From: Trogon surrucura
Lineage: Eukaryota > Chordata > Aves > Trogoniformes > Trogonidae
Length of the DNA: 64,000 bases
Assembly (NCBI GenBank): GCA_020746105.1
Contig: CM036629.1
Span: 2,611,501-2,675,500, forward strand
Direction: 5' to 3'
In this document: positions 30,701-42,875 of the stretch, piece after piece
Layout: each line of letters starts with the position of its first letter
Position numbering within the stretch: the first letter of the stretch is position 1
The notes under the pieces: generated by a model
Database searches by the model: none
Told to the model about the DNA's origin: nothing
The model's input: only the letters and a program-made list of their open reading frames with translations
Made by a program: the position numbers and the translations under genes

Positions 30701-33700
30701 GGCGGCGGGGCGGAGGGCAGAGTGTGATAGCTCACAAATTGCCTCTGAGCAGAGGTTGATGCCTCCTGCCCTGAACACCAGGGTGGTGGATGCTCAGGGT
30801 GGTCTTAGTTGAGGCTCGTGTTTGGCTTCTGAACTGATCTTCCAGCATCCTGGAGTCTGGGATGCTTTTCCCTCTCTGGAATAGGAAGGGGAGCCCGGTT
30901 GTGCCACTGTTGTCGAGCTCCCTGGCAGTAAGTCGAGGTGTCTCTGTTTGCATTGTGTCCAGGATGGAGGGGAGGGGGTGAAGACAAGGGCCTGAGAAAA
31001 AGGTGCAAGATCAGAAAAGGGAATAGGTGAGGAAAACGTCTGTCTCTGCCTGGAAGAGCCTGAAATCTGAAGTATCCAGGGTAGGAAGAAGTAAAAGCTG
31101 ATGCTCTCACCTGGGGCATGGGGAGAGCGCTGGGCTGAGCCCTGAGCTGAGCAGAGGGCACAGAGCAGCACGGATCAGGGGTCTGGTGGGACACGTTTCC
31201 CTGCTCCTGCTCCCACAGCCACAGCTGATGCCCTCCCTGCACCCCTGGGGGAGCTGCCAGGAGCTGCTCCTGCAGCTGGGCTCACCCTACAGCTTCCACA
31301 GCAGCACCCATCCCAGGGAGCCCCGTCACAGGGGAGCAGCACCGTGTCCCTCTAGAAGAAGGTAGGAGCTGGGTGGGAACTGGATGAGCCCCAGGGGCCA
31401 CCTTGCCAGCATCCCCACCCCAGGTGGCCTTGTTTTGCTCGGCAAAGGCGGATGGGAGCCACCATCTTCCGAGCGAAGAGCATTTTTAATCTCCTGCTCC
31501 CGCTCCGTGCAATTAACTTGATTCCCTCCCCTCGTTTCCTGCAGAGGTTTAATTAAAATGCATTGTTCGCCTCGCCAATTATTTGCTCTGTCCCCCGGAT
31601 AACCTCTGTGCAGCGGCTGGGTTGTTGGGGCTTTTTTTAATATATATTTTTTCTTTATCTCTTTTTTTTTTGTTGTTTTTGTTTTTTGTTTCCCATCTTG
31701 TTATTGAGGTTTCTCAGCATCACCTGCAGCGTTTACCTGCCCAGGAGAGCAGGTTGGGGAGGGGAAGGAAAATGGGAAGCACGGCAACCCTGCACGCACA
31801 GGGGCGAGCTGGGGGGGGGCCTGCAGCATCCCCCCCCGGTGCCGAGGGAGGCTCGTGGAGCTCAGTGCCCCCGAGCAGCTGAAACAACAAGACCTTGTTG
31901 ACTTGCCTTTGAGTCCTCCAGCGCTCGGCAGCTGCTGTTCCAGCAGGTGATAATTGAAACCGGGGAGCGAACCTGGATGGCGTCAGGGGTTGAGATGTAG
32001 TTCAGGCTTCATCTCCCCCCTCCCTACACACACACACGCATACACCCCTTCCTTGCCACCGCGCTGCGATGATGCTGTTGTCCCCAAGGTCTTGCAGGGG
32101 ACCTCAGGGGAGATGTGTGGGGGGATGCTCAGCTTTGGTCCCCGAGGAGAAGGGCGGTGGTGCCGGGAGCCAAGCGGCTGCAACACCCGCAAGGTCATCC
32201 CTCGAGGAGTGATTTCGGAGAAAGGGGAGGGGGGGGTGTCCAGCGCTTTCTAAAAATAACCCTGTCTAGGGACCGAAATAACAAGCTGCTCTCGGCCGGC
32301 GCTGCGCTTGAACCCTGGCCAAGGCAGCTGCTGCCGGGCCGGCGGCGGCCCCTTGGTGTGTGCCGTGCAGCTGGCCTTGGCGGGGAGGGAGGGGGGCACC
32401 CACCGGTTGTCCCCTCCTGTCCACTGACAAGGGCTGGGGAAAGGTGGGAGAGGGGGCAAGCATGGGATGCAGGATGGGTTTTTGGTGATGCTGATGGTCA
32501 GCCCTAAAATGGGATCCGGGATCTTGGAGGAAGGGCAGGCTCTTGCGGGGGGGCCCGTGGGAAATGGGGGGTTGTTAGTGTCACCTCCTCCTGCTGGGTC
32601 GCACTAGCGTGTCCCCAAAGGCTCCTCTGCTCCTCTCCCAGCAGTGTTTCTCCTGTCGCCTTCCGTCCTGTTCCCACCTTTCCTTGTGAGGGCTCTGGCA
32701 TGTGTCGTCTTCATGGTGGTCCCACGAGCTGGGCTTTACTGGCTCACGTGGGGCTGGGCTCAGGCTATGTTTCGTCAGCTTCTGTGCAGCTCCAGGCTGC
32801 AAATTCTGCCCCAGGGGCTTGCTGGATGCCACCCGTCTGCCTGCTAAGCCTCTATCCCAGGGCGCGTTGTCGCAGGCAGGGCTGGGGCTGAGTGTCTGGC
32901 AGGATCAGGCCCCAGGGGAGCTGGGGGAAAAGGCGGTTTCGCACCTCTGGAGCAGCTGGAGAGGAGCCCAGGTTCTTCGTGCTGCAGCCCCGGGGTGAGC
33001 TGGCTCCAAGCCCCGGCACTCCTGCACCTCCTTGGCTCTGGCTGGGTCCTGCAGTGGTGGGCAAAAGCCCTGCCTGCTTTTATTTCAGACTTAGGACTTG
33101 CTGCACATCACAACCACCCAGCTGACAGTTTCCATCTTCCTGAAGGATGGGGAGAAGCCAAAGGAGAGCCCTGTTTTATGAGGCCTCACAAGCCATTGAA
33201 GCTGGGTGCGTGGTCCCTTCTCAGCACCTCTTGCTTCGGTGGGGTGAAATTTCAGCTGGCTGAAGTCAACAGCAGCTTTGGCAGGGAAATTTGGGAAAGG
33301 CGTAGAGAGAAAAACACTGGCCACCACACTGTGCTCTTGGCTTTGGGACCATGGGTGCCAAATATCCCCGAATGATGTGGGTGAGTGATCCCATCACCTC
33401 GGGCGTGCTTTGGGAAACCCCCCCCGGGTGCACTAACGCCACGATCCTACAACTACGTGCACTTAGAGAAAGGCACAGGAGACTTTTCGCCGCAGAGGAC
33501 GGGATTCCACCCTCAGCTCGAGGTTGTGACGAGGCTGCCGGAGCTAATTACTGCTGGGAGACGAGTCTCGGCCCCCGGGGTAGTTCTGGGAAATCAGTGC
33601 CGGTTCGGTGCCTCATCCCGAGTCTGAGAGATTAACTTCAGCTTCACGCTCTGCCAACGGCCGCCACGGCGCTCAAGGATGGAGCAAATTGAACCCAGCG

Positions 33701-34870
33701 TGGTATTTCCCCTTGTGGGACACCTTTCTCTGGCAGTGCCACAAGAACTGTGCTCAGCACCGGCGAGAGAGGCCAAATTCTCCAGAGACTGGACCCGCTG
33801 CCATGGTGGCTCGTGGTCCTCCTGCTTTTGGAGGTGATGGCGAGCTGTTGTGATTATTTAATAAACACCCCTTTGGCCAGCTGGAAGGTTTTTCTTTGCC
33901 TTTGGGCTCTGGTGTGAAAGCTGGAAGGAAATTTGGTGCAGGTGAGCCCTAGACCAAAGGTTAGGGATGCACAACGGGGAGGGTAAGAGGGAGAAACTGG
34001 GAGTAAACCCACCACAGTGCGAGGCTCGGTGAGGATGTTGAGCTGGGAGATGCTGGAGGGAGGAAGGCCAGGCTGCGTTTTCATGCTCCCTGGGGCAGTA
34101 CTGGGAGCTAACGCTGCTCCTCCCGCAGGTGATGGAGTTTGTTGGCATCTCCAAGGGGTTGGTGGAGGGCAGGGTTCAGCTCTTCATGGACCTCTGCTCC
34201 CTGAGGGTCCAACCCAGTGACCTGGTTGAATCTTGAAGAGCCAGCCAAGCAGCAGATGGTCTCTGCTGCGACGCTGTGTGCTTCTGAGCTCCCCTCACTT
34301 TTGATTTATTTTATTTTATTTTTTTTAGGCCTAAAATCCATACGCCTGCCTGTTACTGCATTTATATGTATGTGCTTTATAATTGAAAACTCTCAGCTGT
34401 GCGCTTCTCCCATGCAAAGAGAAGGCTTCGAAGCAGCAGGTGGAAATTGAGCCGATATCTCTGCTGTCAAAGTGAAAATTTGAATGAAAATTTAATTTTT
34501 TCCACTGCAAAGCAGGGAACTGAGTTCCCAGGGCCCTGGCCAAAAGCCTGCCACGACTTTGCCTCGCAGGGGCTACGAAGCCATGGAAGCAAGCACCAGC
34601 TCTGCTCCAGGTATACAAGGATATGGGAGATACCATGAAAGAGAAGGTCTTTTGGGAGCATGCCCTGACCACAACCACAACGCAATTTCCCGATGGGTTT
34701 CTGAGTTGAGGAGAGGGGACTGAGCATCACCAGGGCTTTGAGCATCACCAGTGATTCTTAGGTCCCCTCCTGCAAGGAGGTTTATTTGCCTCAGGGCAAG
34801 GCATAAGGCAAGTCTTGGTTCTTCCAGCCGTGCAGGTGTACCTCAGCCAGGTGCTTTTGTGCAACATCGA
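24751..34870. other. Intergenic, no gene recognised
   Basis: Ten kilobases with no exon I can assign. Notable content is an AT-rich patch at about 25,030-25,130 (TAAAAATCAATTAGTCAGTA), a long open frame at 26,274-27,281 of unknown meaning, and a short CA-rich tract at about 32,027-32,037. No interspersed repeat of a family I recognise is visible, which is a low repeat load. Confidence 0.45.
25030..25130. promoter_or_regulatory. Candidate conserved non-coding element
   Basis: AT-rich island with TTAAAAATCAATTAGTCAG, TATTATCTTATTAAAAAGAG and TTAGATTAATGGGC. Several homeodomain and GATA-type cores lie in 100 bp, just past the KIAA0513 3' end. The call is from composition only. Confidence 0.25.
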
Positions 34871-34877
34871 GCTGGCC

Positions 34878-34990
34878 TTGGTCCTCTTCAGCTGCTCTTC
34901 GGTGCCACCAACCTGGTGGCCCAGGACCTCGCGTTGGCCACCGTCGTCATCCACAGTGACGATGTTGACTTTGTGCAGAAGGTGAAACAT
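34878..34990. other. Unassigned coding-like block
   Basis: On the plus strand one frame reads LQLLFGATNLVAQDLALATV and then VIHSDDVDFVQKV, with GC-rich third positions. The minus strand of the same DNA contains GGTGGCCAACGCGAGGTCC, which resembles the VANTE part of the CIBAR2-like exon at 41.8 kb (GGTGGCCAACACAGAGAGGTCC). Outside about 25 nt the two do not align well. It could be a decayed exon, a decayed duplicate of the CIBAR2 exon, or chance. I cannot assign a gene. Confidence 0.2.
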
Positions 34991-37900
34991 TGCCACGAGC
35001 GTCTCCTCCTGCGCCGGGGGCTTTTGGGCACCCAAAAGGGCTGGTTCCCCCTATCTCTCTGCCCTTGCTTGGGGACCTCTTGCTGGCAGCACAGAGGAAT
35101 GGCAGGCACGGAGGGCAGTGAGGAGAATAAACCTGCCCCTGAAATGACTGGTGGAGAGACGCTTTCCGAGCTAGAGCTGTGAAAAAGAGGAACGCTCCCC
35201 TCTCGAGGGGGCTGGGGGCGTTTGGGGGGACGTGTGGCTCCACGGGAGCATTTTCTTGCATCGCACGTGGATTCGATTTCGCAGCCCGCACATTCCGTTC
35301 CGCTGAGCGAAGCCCGCGTGAAGGAGCCCCGGTGCATTCCTCTCGTGTATCTTTTTTTTTTATTATTATTGTTGTTGTTTGTTTGTTCGTTTCTAATTGG
35401 AAGACAAAAGGCCGCGTGCTGGAGGGAGCCTGCCTTCCCCAGAGCTCCTTTGTCTTAACGCCTTCACGGGAAGGGGAGGAAGAGGGGAAGGGAGCGGGGC
35501 GATCCCCGGGGCCACCCACCACCGCCCATCCCTGGGGCTACCGTTCCCCCCCACTCCCATGGGAGGACCAGACCCCATCGAGCACCAGCTGCCCCTCTCC
35601 TGGCGGAGCAGCTGCGGGGCGCGGGGTTATGCTGCAGGCAGGTGTGCCTATCACTTGTGCTCTCCTGAGCTTCATTTCTTTCTTCTTTTTTCTTTTTTAA
35701 TCCCATCAAAACAAAGGAAGAAGGGCAGCTGCACCCGCCAGAGCATCCCGCAGCAGCCTGCGGCCACCTGGCCAGGGCTGGGGCTTTGCTCTTGCTCCGA
35801 GATCTCAGCTTTGCAGGTGATTCCTGCTCCATCCTTTTGCCAAAGTAAACCCTGGGAAGGGGGTTTCCAGGTGGGTCGGGGTGTTTGCTGGAGCTGGGAT
35901 GTTTTCGGGAGCAGCCACTGAGCTGAGGAGAGCAGCCCACCCCACGGGGCCCCGGGCAGCCCAGCAAAGGGGGTGACTATTTATGGGCTGGAAAAGGAAA
36001 ATTGTCCAACTGCCGAAACTGGCAGCGAGTCCCATGACTGTAATAAACAGCTTCCCGGCCAAGGTCCCTGGCTATTTTCTCTCTGTTTTGGCTCCGAGTG
36101 GAAGATTTATTTTGTTTGCTGCTTGGATCTTTTTTTTTCCCCCCCTCTCTTTTTTTTATTTTTTTTTTTTTTCCTTCCTTGGGGGCATTTTAAGACAACG
36201 AATCCCCCCGAGCTCAGGCTGGCATCACTGCCCTCCTGCATGTGTCTGGGTCGGTGCCCTCCGTGGCACCTCAAGTAGAGCCTTTTGGGGCAAATTCAAA
36301 GCCCACCCCTTACAGACCTGCAGGGCGTTTGTACTCCCAGATGAGCTTTGATATAAAATAAATAGCTAGATAAAAAAAAAAAAAAAAACCAAGCAGAAAA
36401 AAAAAACCCACAGGCCTCCAGGAAGAGTCTTTCAGGCTGTGATGGGACAGAAGGCTGAATTCTCCGTGCATCCCTTTCCTTCCCCATTTTGCCCGGGGAG
36501 GCGTGAGCTGCTGAAACCCACTTTGGGAGCCCCCGCATTGCTGCACTGTCCCCAGATGCCCATTTCTCCATCCTACAGAACCCCCCCCCAGGCTGCCACA
36601 TCGCATTCCTGCGGGATGCAAAGGGCATCAAGCCCAAGAAACCGGTTATTAGTGATGGGTGCCTGAGGAGCATCTCGGTGGGGTGAAGATGGACATGCAG
36701 CATCCCCGTTCCCGTGCTCGCAGCAGGCTGGAGCAGTGGGAGTGAGATGTTTGGAGTTAAGACCCACTTTTCAGGACAGCAGCAGCTACTCTGAGGGATC
36801 ACCAGCACCCAAACCCCTTGGGAGCTGGGATAGCTCTGAGCATGAGGCTCTGTCTTTGCAGCCGAAGTGGGAGGATGCAGTTTGCAGCTTGTCGCCAAGG
36901 GGTTTTGGCAGAGGCTGCTCTCCTCTCTTTATTGGTGTAAAAGCTAGGTTTACTCTCTTGGAATGACTTTTTTCCCCCTCCCAGCTAGTGGTTCCCGTCA
37001 GTTTTCCTGCAGCACTACACGTTTTGCTCTCCAGCCCGGGGAGCAGGGTAAGGTCCAGCTATGTTTTACCTCAGACCAAACCCTCGAGGTGTTGCCAAGG
37101 ATTGATTCTCACCGTGCGAGCATGAGGGTGGTCACAGCTGGGCAGCGACAGGCCAAAGGCACTGAGGAAAACCTGCAAAACGAACAGCTGGTTTAATTGC
37201 AGCCTGCAGTTTTACTGCCTTTATATTAGCATCGTGTGACTTCAAGGTGGCCCCGGCTGGCTCCCTGGGAAAGCTTGCACCCCAACATGGTTTTAATCCC
37301 ACCTCTGCACAAGGTGATGCAGGGGCAGCTGAGCCATGGGGCTAGGAGGTTTTGGGCAGGGCGTGATGTTGCGGCCAGCTCTGGTCCCACAAATCCATTG
37401 CGTGTGGCAGATTCCCTGGGAGGAATCCCTCTGGATTTTGCATAGAATTTCTTCCTTTTCCCACAGGAATCAAGCTTGCTGGCTGGTTGTTGTCTTTTCC
37501 TTGCCCATCAACTCCCCTTAGCCATGCCCAATGGCAGGGACATCCTAGCTGGCACATCCTGGAGTTAATAGGGATCAATCCCGATCCCAGCTGGAGGTGA
37601 AGAATGGGATCGGCAGCGTCCCCGCAGGGGCAGCACCTCCCGTGGCGGGGACGAAGTGCGGTAGCCAGCGGGATATGTCAGCAAGACCCTCATCTGCAAG
37701 CTCTGGAAGCCAGCTGGGAGACGTCGAGCGCTCCCAGCCACAGGGAGCAGCTGGGAACGGGGCCTGCGTGAAGCTGTGCAGAACACATGCGATGAGGGGG
37801 CCAGGTCTCAGCGTGGCCATGGGAAAAGCTCTCCGAGGCTGGTGTATCGCTGAGCTGGCTGTACTCAGAGCTGGGTTTTTCCCTCTGCTGCAAGTGGATA

Positions 37901-40900
37901 TTCATTTGTATGTATATATGCATGGGCAGCTCATCCCTCGGCACCCCAAAGGTGTACCAGCAGCCCCAGTAGCTGCTGGTATTGTGAAGCTGGTGGGATG
38001 TCGGAGGGGTGGCAAACAGGGACCTGCCCCACATGAAGGCAGGAGGATGAGAGCTGGCGTTTGGATAAGCCCTTGGTGCATTTCCCCAATGAAAGGGGGG
38101 TGCAGCCCCATCCTGACCCCCCTTCCCCCTCCACCATGGGGAGCCACAGAGGAGCCTGGAGACTTTTACACGGTGTATTCCTGCACGCCAGACTTGGCTG
38201 CAGGATCAGCCTTTCTTTGGGTCTCCCTGGCCCCTCAGGCTTTGCAGCACCTCTCAGGTGAGCTGAGGCCCCCAGGGAGCCAGCTCTGGCACCAACCAGA
38301 TTTCGGAGCAGGGCGCAGAAGGCTGGCGAGGGCTTGCTTTGGCAGAGCAGCAAGGGGAACAGCTTGCAGCAGCCTCTCTCCTCTCTCCGAGCTCCTGCTG
38401 GGGTGCGTTCCCTAACCTTTCCTGCCTTCGTTCCACTCCTGTGTTTCTCTCTCTCCTGTTGCTTTTTTTTTTTTTCCCTTCCCTTTCCCCTAACTGTAAA
38501 TGCGCCATAAAAATGGATCAAATTGCTTAAATCACTGTCATTAAATCAGTGTGAGTCCCCCCTCCGCCCCTGTGCTCGAAGCCTGGCAGAGAACATTTGT
38601 TCCAAAGGCTGAACAGCCGTCTTATTGCTCTGAAAGCATATTTGCTGCTTGATGGAAGGAGGAGAGGGGGAGAAAAACAGCCTGCAAGGGAAGGAGGGGG
38701 GTGAAACCACCGGGGGCTGTTTCTCCTTGGACACATGGGGGGGAGCAGGGGGCCGTATCCTGTGGGCTCGGTCCCCTCCTGCTCAGCTGTCTGTCACCAG
38801 CAGTGATGGGGTGACAGGGCTCAGGGGAGCAGGGAGACCCCCGGGGCTTGGCTTTGATGCTGGAGCCGGGGAGGGGGGGAGATGTTTCATGCTGTCGGGG
38901 ATGCTGGAGGGGTGTCGCACAGCAGAGGGCAAAGCCAGCACAGACACAACCCGGGAGCAGCCTCTGTCAATGGAGCTGCTCTCCATTCCCAGCAGACTGA
39001 CACCCAGGCTCAGGCGGGTGCGTGCATGGGAAAGAAATGTATTCTTGGTAAACAAGGCAGGTCAAGCTGGTGAAGCTTTCTGAGCCCCTGGGTTGATTAA
39101 GCCCTGCCAGTCCCCAGCTAAAGAGCGGCTTTAGAGCCGCTGGTGTTTGCATATCTGAATAAAAAGCGTTTGCAAAACCCTGACTGTGGGCCCCACTGGA
39201 ACCAGCAGCTCAGAAGAGCTGGGGAAAAGTGATTGCTCTGGAAATTCAGCTTATTTTCGGGTCCCGGTTTGGCACAGGAGAGCAAGTCAGCGACGGAGGC
39301 AGAGACAAAGCTTGACTTCAGGAGGTGTTGCATGTTCCACACCGGGCTGCACCGGGGGAATGCAGAAATGCTTCTACCCAGGTGGTCTGGAAAATCCCGA
39401 CGGAGAGAAACCAGGGCTGCGAACACGGAGGAGAGCCGGGAGCTGGAGGAGGATCAAAGCCCGGGGCTGGGGAAGGGGCTGCCGCAGGTGGCAGGAGCCG
39501 GCGTCTCAAAGGCATCACCGAGCACATCTCGAAGGCACCATTACACCGAGCCCTCCCGGTCTTACAGAGCTCCAGGCCAGCGTCTTGTAAAGCTGTTGCA
39601 CTCACAAGAGGCTTCTGGACCGATGGTAAAAGTGGTTTTGTCTACGAGAAGGTTCCCCGGAGGATGCAGGTCCCCTCCCCATCCATCATTCTCCACCTCG
39701 CTGACACCTCCCGCCCTGGGAACTGCTCCTGGCCTGTCCTGGTTTTGGCTAAATCATGACGTGGGCTTTGCCTAAGCGATAAGGATGGGACTGGGACTTG
39801 CCTCCAAGACCAAAATATGACACTGGGGGTGCTGTGCAATGCAGGGGCTGCCCACAATCCACAGCAGGGCCAGTGGAACGGAGCGGCCGTGGGTCGTAGC
39901 CAACTGATGTTGCACCAATCTTTGCCCAAAAGCCCTAAGAAAAGCAGAAAAATAAGACGTGCTGGCCCAGAGCCCCCATGCACATGGCAGAGCCGGTGGG
40001 GACCGGCAGCTTTGCTCCTGCCTCTGCCCTGGATGCAGTAGCTAAAAGCCAGCCGAGCTGAAATGCAAAACAGCTTCAGAGGGCTTGGAGAGCTGCCCAA
40101 ATTTCTACAGCGCTAGATTAAAAAAAAAAGCACCAGCTTGCAAAAGCTGCCCCGGGGGTCTAGCAGGGCAAGGAAGGGCGAGTTCAGCCTTCCTGAGGCA
40201 CGCAAACTCCGGCTGCCCACCGAGGCGGCCGGCACGGGGCACAGCTGGCTCCAGGTGTCACTTCTGGGGAGCCAAGGTGGTTGTCCCCATGCCCTTCCAG
40301 ATCCCATACTCGGCAAACAGGAGAACTCCAACCCTCGCCGGGTCGCCAGGAAACGGAGTCTGTTTCAAAGTCCTCCTTGGAAATACGGGAGCGTAGAGAG
40401 GGCGATACAGCCGTTCCCTCCTCGAGGGCTTTGCAGATTAATTATTCCCAGGGTAAGGAGCTGCTTAATGATTCCCCCCCCTGCTCCTCCTCTCCCCGCT
40501 TCCCATGGGAAACTGCAGGCACAGCTTCTCCTTGTCCCTCAGGGGTGATGCATGTCAGTCCTAATCCCTGAGCATCCCGCTGCTTGCTAGGGACACTCGG
40601 AGCTGATGCTTGGTCCTGGTGTAAATCAGGAATAACTCCCTTAAAGGCAGCGGCTGGGAGTTAACATCTCCCACACAAATGCTCTGTGTCGGACCACACG
40701 GGAACACCGGGCTGATAGGAATAATCAGTTTTTGTTTAACCATATTGCACTTTGTGGAGAAAGGCAACCCCCATGCTCTTGGCTTTTGGTCTTTACTTTG
40801 GTTTCGGAAATGCCTGCGGGCAGCAGATCTGTCTCATCATAAGAGCTAAAGGGAAAAAAAAAGGATAGTAATTCAGGGGAAGTGTTTTCAGGCAGGGACT

Positions 40901-41108
40901 TATCTCTGTAACCACTGTCGAGGCACGGGAGCCATTCAGCTCAAAGCAGGAGTGTTGGTTTTCCTTCTGGCTGCATTCTGGACAACAAGGATGCTGAGGG
41001 ACAAAGCTCACTTCAGGCCTGTCCTCTTTGTCCTGGTCTTACCCATGCCCTTCCCAGAGCAGCTGTGCCCTGGCTGGGGCTGGGAGGAGCAGCCTCACCA
41101 GGGTTCAC
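34991..41108. other. Intergenic, no gene recognised
   Basis: GC-rich unique DNA with several poly-T/poly-A tracts (about 36,129-36,172 and 36,372-36,388). If CIBAR2 was once complete, its downstream exons would be expected here on the minus strand; I looked for the rest of its BAR domain and C-terminus and did not find them. No other gene is supported. Confidence 0.45.
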
Positions 41109-41177
41109 CTGGATCTTCTTCAGATGGGTGCTGAAGAGCTTCAGGGGCTCAATGACCTTCATGTCCAGCCTATCCAC
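41109..41177 (-). pseudogene. CIBAR2: CIBAR2-like exon (23 codons), splice sites intact
   Basis: On the minus strand, acceptor CCTTTCCTTGCAG, then 69 nt in phase 0/0, then donor CAG|GTGAAC. It translates to VDRLDMKVIEPLKLF followed by STHLKKIQ, matching human [21 protein letters not shown] of the BAR domain. This is the best preserved piece of the locus. Confidence 0.85.
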
Positions 41178-41683
41178 CTGCAAGGAAAGGGGATGTTGGT
41201 CTGCCAGGTAGAAAAGCAGAGCCAGCATGAACAGGAGCAGGTCAATAGCCAGCATAGTTAGACCAGGTCCAGACCTGGAGGTCTCCCAGCAAGTTGTTCC
41301 AACCAGAGCATCTAAAAGACCCACTTACCTCCAGGTACCACATACCACGAGATGGATTTCCCCTTTTTCCACCCCAGAATGCTCTGAGAAGTAGAGCTGG
41401 GTGATCATTTCCAGCAAGGTCCAACCCTTGGCTTGATTTCTCCCCAGTGGATGGAAGGATCCAGCCGGACATCACACAAATGGGCATTTCTGCCCACGAA
41501 TGATGAAGGCAAGAGGAACCACATCCCTCCCCAGAAAAGGCAGTCACTATCATGCTGCAGCCTGCTTGCAGCTCTCTTTTATATTGCTGGTGTGTGTTTA
41601 TTGCTTCCTGATGGGAAGGCGCACATCTGGGACCTATTTGCTTAGGATCTTGTTAGGGGGTTGTGGTCTTGACCGCTCTTTAC

Positions 41684-41909
41684 CTCGGCCTGCCTGTAAT
41701 CCTGCCCTTTGGCTAACTCCCCGGCAAAGCCCTTCGTGGCATGAGGCTCTCAGTGTCAGCATAGTCTGCAAGCTGCTTCACCAGGAGGTTCACCTCGTTG
41801 CAGAGGTTGACCGCCTTCTGTTTGCAGGAAGCCTTCAGGGCGCAGAACTGGCCAAGGACCTCTCTGTGTTGGCCACCATCCTCTCCATGAGCTTCACCCA
41901 GCTGTCCCG
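41684..41909 (-). pseudogene. CIBAR2: CIBAR2-like N-terminal BAR exon, frame broken twice
   Basis: Homology runs through all three minus-strand frames in order: MVANTE, then GQFCALKASCKQKA...LVKQLADYADTE, then GFAGELAKGQDYRQAE, ending at donor GAG|GTAAAG. The frame changes fall near 41,860 (one base short) and near 41,737 (about ten bases short) relative to the human protein. The first frame runs into TGA at the FCAL point. The upstream boundary is uncertain; CCAG near 41,933 could be its acceptor. Confidence 0.8.
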
Positions 41910-42585
41910 GGGGACACACACATGGGGTGGTGGCTGGAATTGCCAGCAATGCTGGGAATCTGAGCCACGATATTCCTCAACGCAGGCAAGGAGTCCTCTT
42001 CTCCACATCCTCAACGACTGGGCTACCAATCTCCTTGACCACTTGCTTCCCAAGCAGTGATGTCCATCCATCAGATGGAATGAGGAAGTGCTAAAGGCAA
42101 GATCCCAGCAGACTCGGGGCTGGCAGGAGCCGTAGTCATTCCTCCAGGCTCCTCATTGCTCCTGCCCTTCCCCAGTGCACGATGTTTGTGGTGCTGGTGG
42201 ACTATGGGCTGACAATTAGCGGGACCTTAAGTTTCTCAGGTTCCAAGGCTCCAGTGAACTGCTGCTCCCTGCTCTCTGCTTTCAGTGACCCTCTGCCAAA
42301 AATAAAGGTCTTGCAATCTATGCCAGTGCCCTAAGAAATGGTGGGGTCGTGCTCACTCACTTGGATGAACTGAGGGCTCGTGAGATGAGGGAATTGGGAC
42401 CAACAAGGGAGATGTGGGAAGAGCTGAAATGCAAATGAAGGGTGAGGAAAAGCTGGGAGAGCTGAGGGCAGGTCTGGGAGATGCTTTTGACCCCAGGGAG
42501 GAGGAGTGTTCTTGCAATAGCAGGAAGATGATGAGTAGGTACTGGTGGGAGGCACTGCTTGAAGCCATGGGAACACCACCATAGC
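41910..42585. other. Region upstream of CIBAR2 remnant
   Basis: No intact first exon or promoter of CIBAR2 is recognisable here. A plus-strand open frame across the pseudo-exon (to 42,060) is treated as a shadow of it. Nothing else is seen. Confidence 0.4.
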
Positions 42586-42875
42586 CACAGAATCATAGAA
42601 TGTTTTGGGATGGAAGGGAACTTTAAAAGTTATTTAGTCCAACCCCCCTGCAGTGATCAGGGACATCTTCAGCTAGATCAGGCTGCTCAGAGACCCATGC
42701 AGCCTAATCTTGAATGTTTCCAGGGATGGGCCTTCTACCACCTCTCCCAGCAACCTGGTCCAGTGTTTCATCACCCTCATGTAGAAAAATTCTTCCTCAT
42801 ATCTAGTCTAAATTTGCCTTGTTGTAGTTTGAAACCATTACCCCTAAAGAGCTCTCCCCACTACAGCTACCTGCC
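42586..42875 (-). mobile_element. CR1 LINE 3' fragment, minus orientation
   Basis: Reverse CR1 tail of about 290 bp: CACAGAATCATAGAATG, TTTAGTCCAACCCCCCTGCA, CTAGATCAGGCTGCTCAGAG, AATGTTTCCAGGGATGGG, ACCACCTCTCCCAGCAACC and TCTTCCTCATATCTAGTCTAA. The internal blocks differ from the 7.6-kb and 22.4-kb copies, so it belongs to a different CR1 subfamily. It lies upstream of the CIBAR2 remnant. Confidence 0.93.

Larger units (their letters stand above)
41109..41909 (-). pseudogene. CIBAR2: CIBAR2 (FAM92B) remnant, probable unitary pseudogene
   Basis: CIBAR1/2 are BAR-domain proteins that bind Chibby at the ciliary base. On the minus strand two exons resemble them. The upstream one (41,909-41,684) gives PRDSWVKLMERMVANTE, against human RDNQVRVMEDTVANTE. 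After a one-base frame change it gives FCALKASC...LLVKQLADYADTE, against FCSLLAAY...QLVKQLIDFANSE. After a second change, with about 10 nt missing, it gives GFAGELAKGQDYRQAE and then a GTAAAG donor. The downstream exon (41,177-41,109) is intact and encodes VDRLDMKVIEPLKLF. The conserved RKTARLRDKAD segment has decayed to KQKAVNLCNEVN. Later exons were not found. Position and orientation, tail-to-tail with KIAA0513, match the human locus, so this is the ancestral gene in place, not a retrocopy. Sequencing error is an alternative for a single frame change, but not for the overall decay. Confidence 0.8.

Noticed and set aside
41500-42060. 186-codon plus-strand frame across the CIBAR2 remnant
   Set aside because: The minus strand carries clear BAR-domain homology with splice sites, so the plus frame is a shadow.
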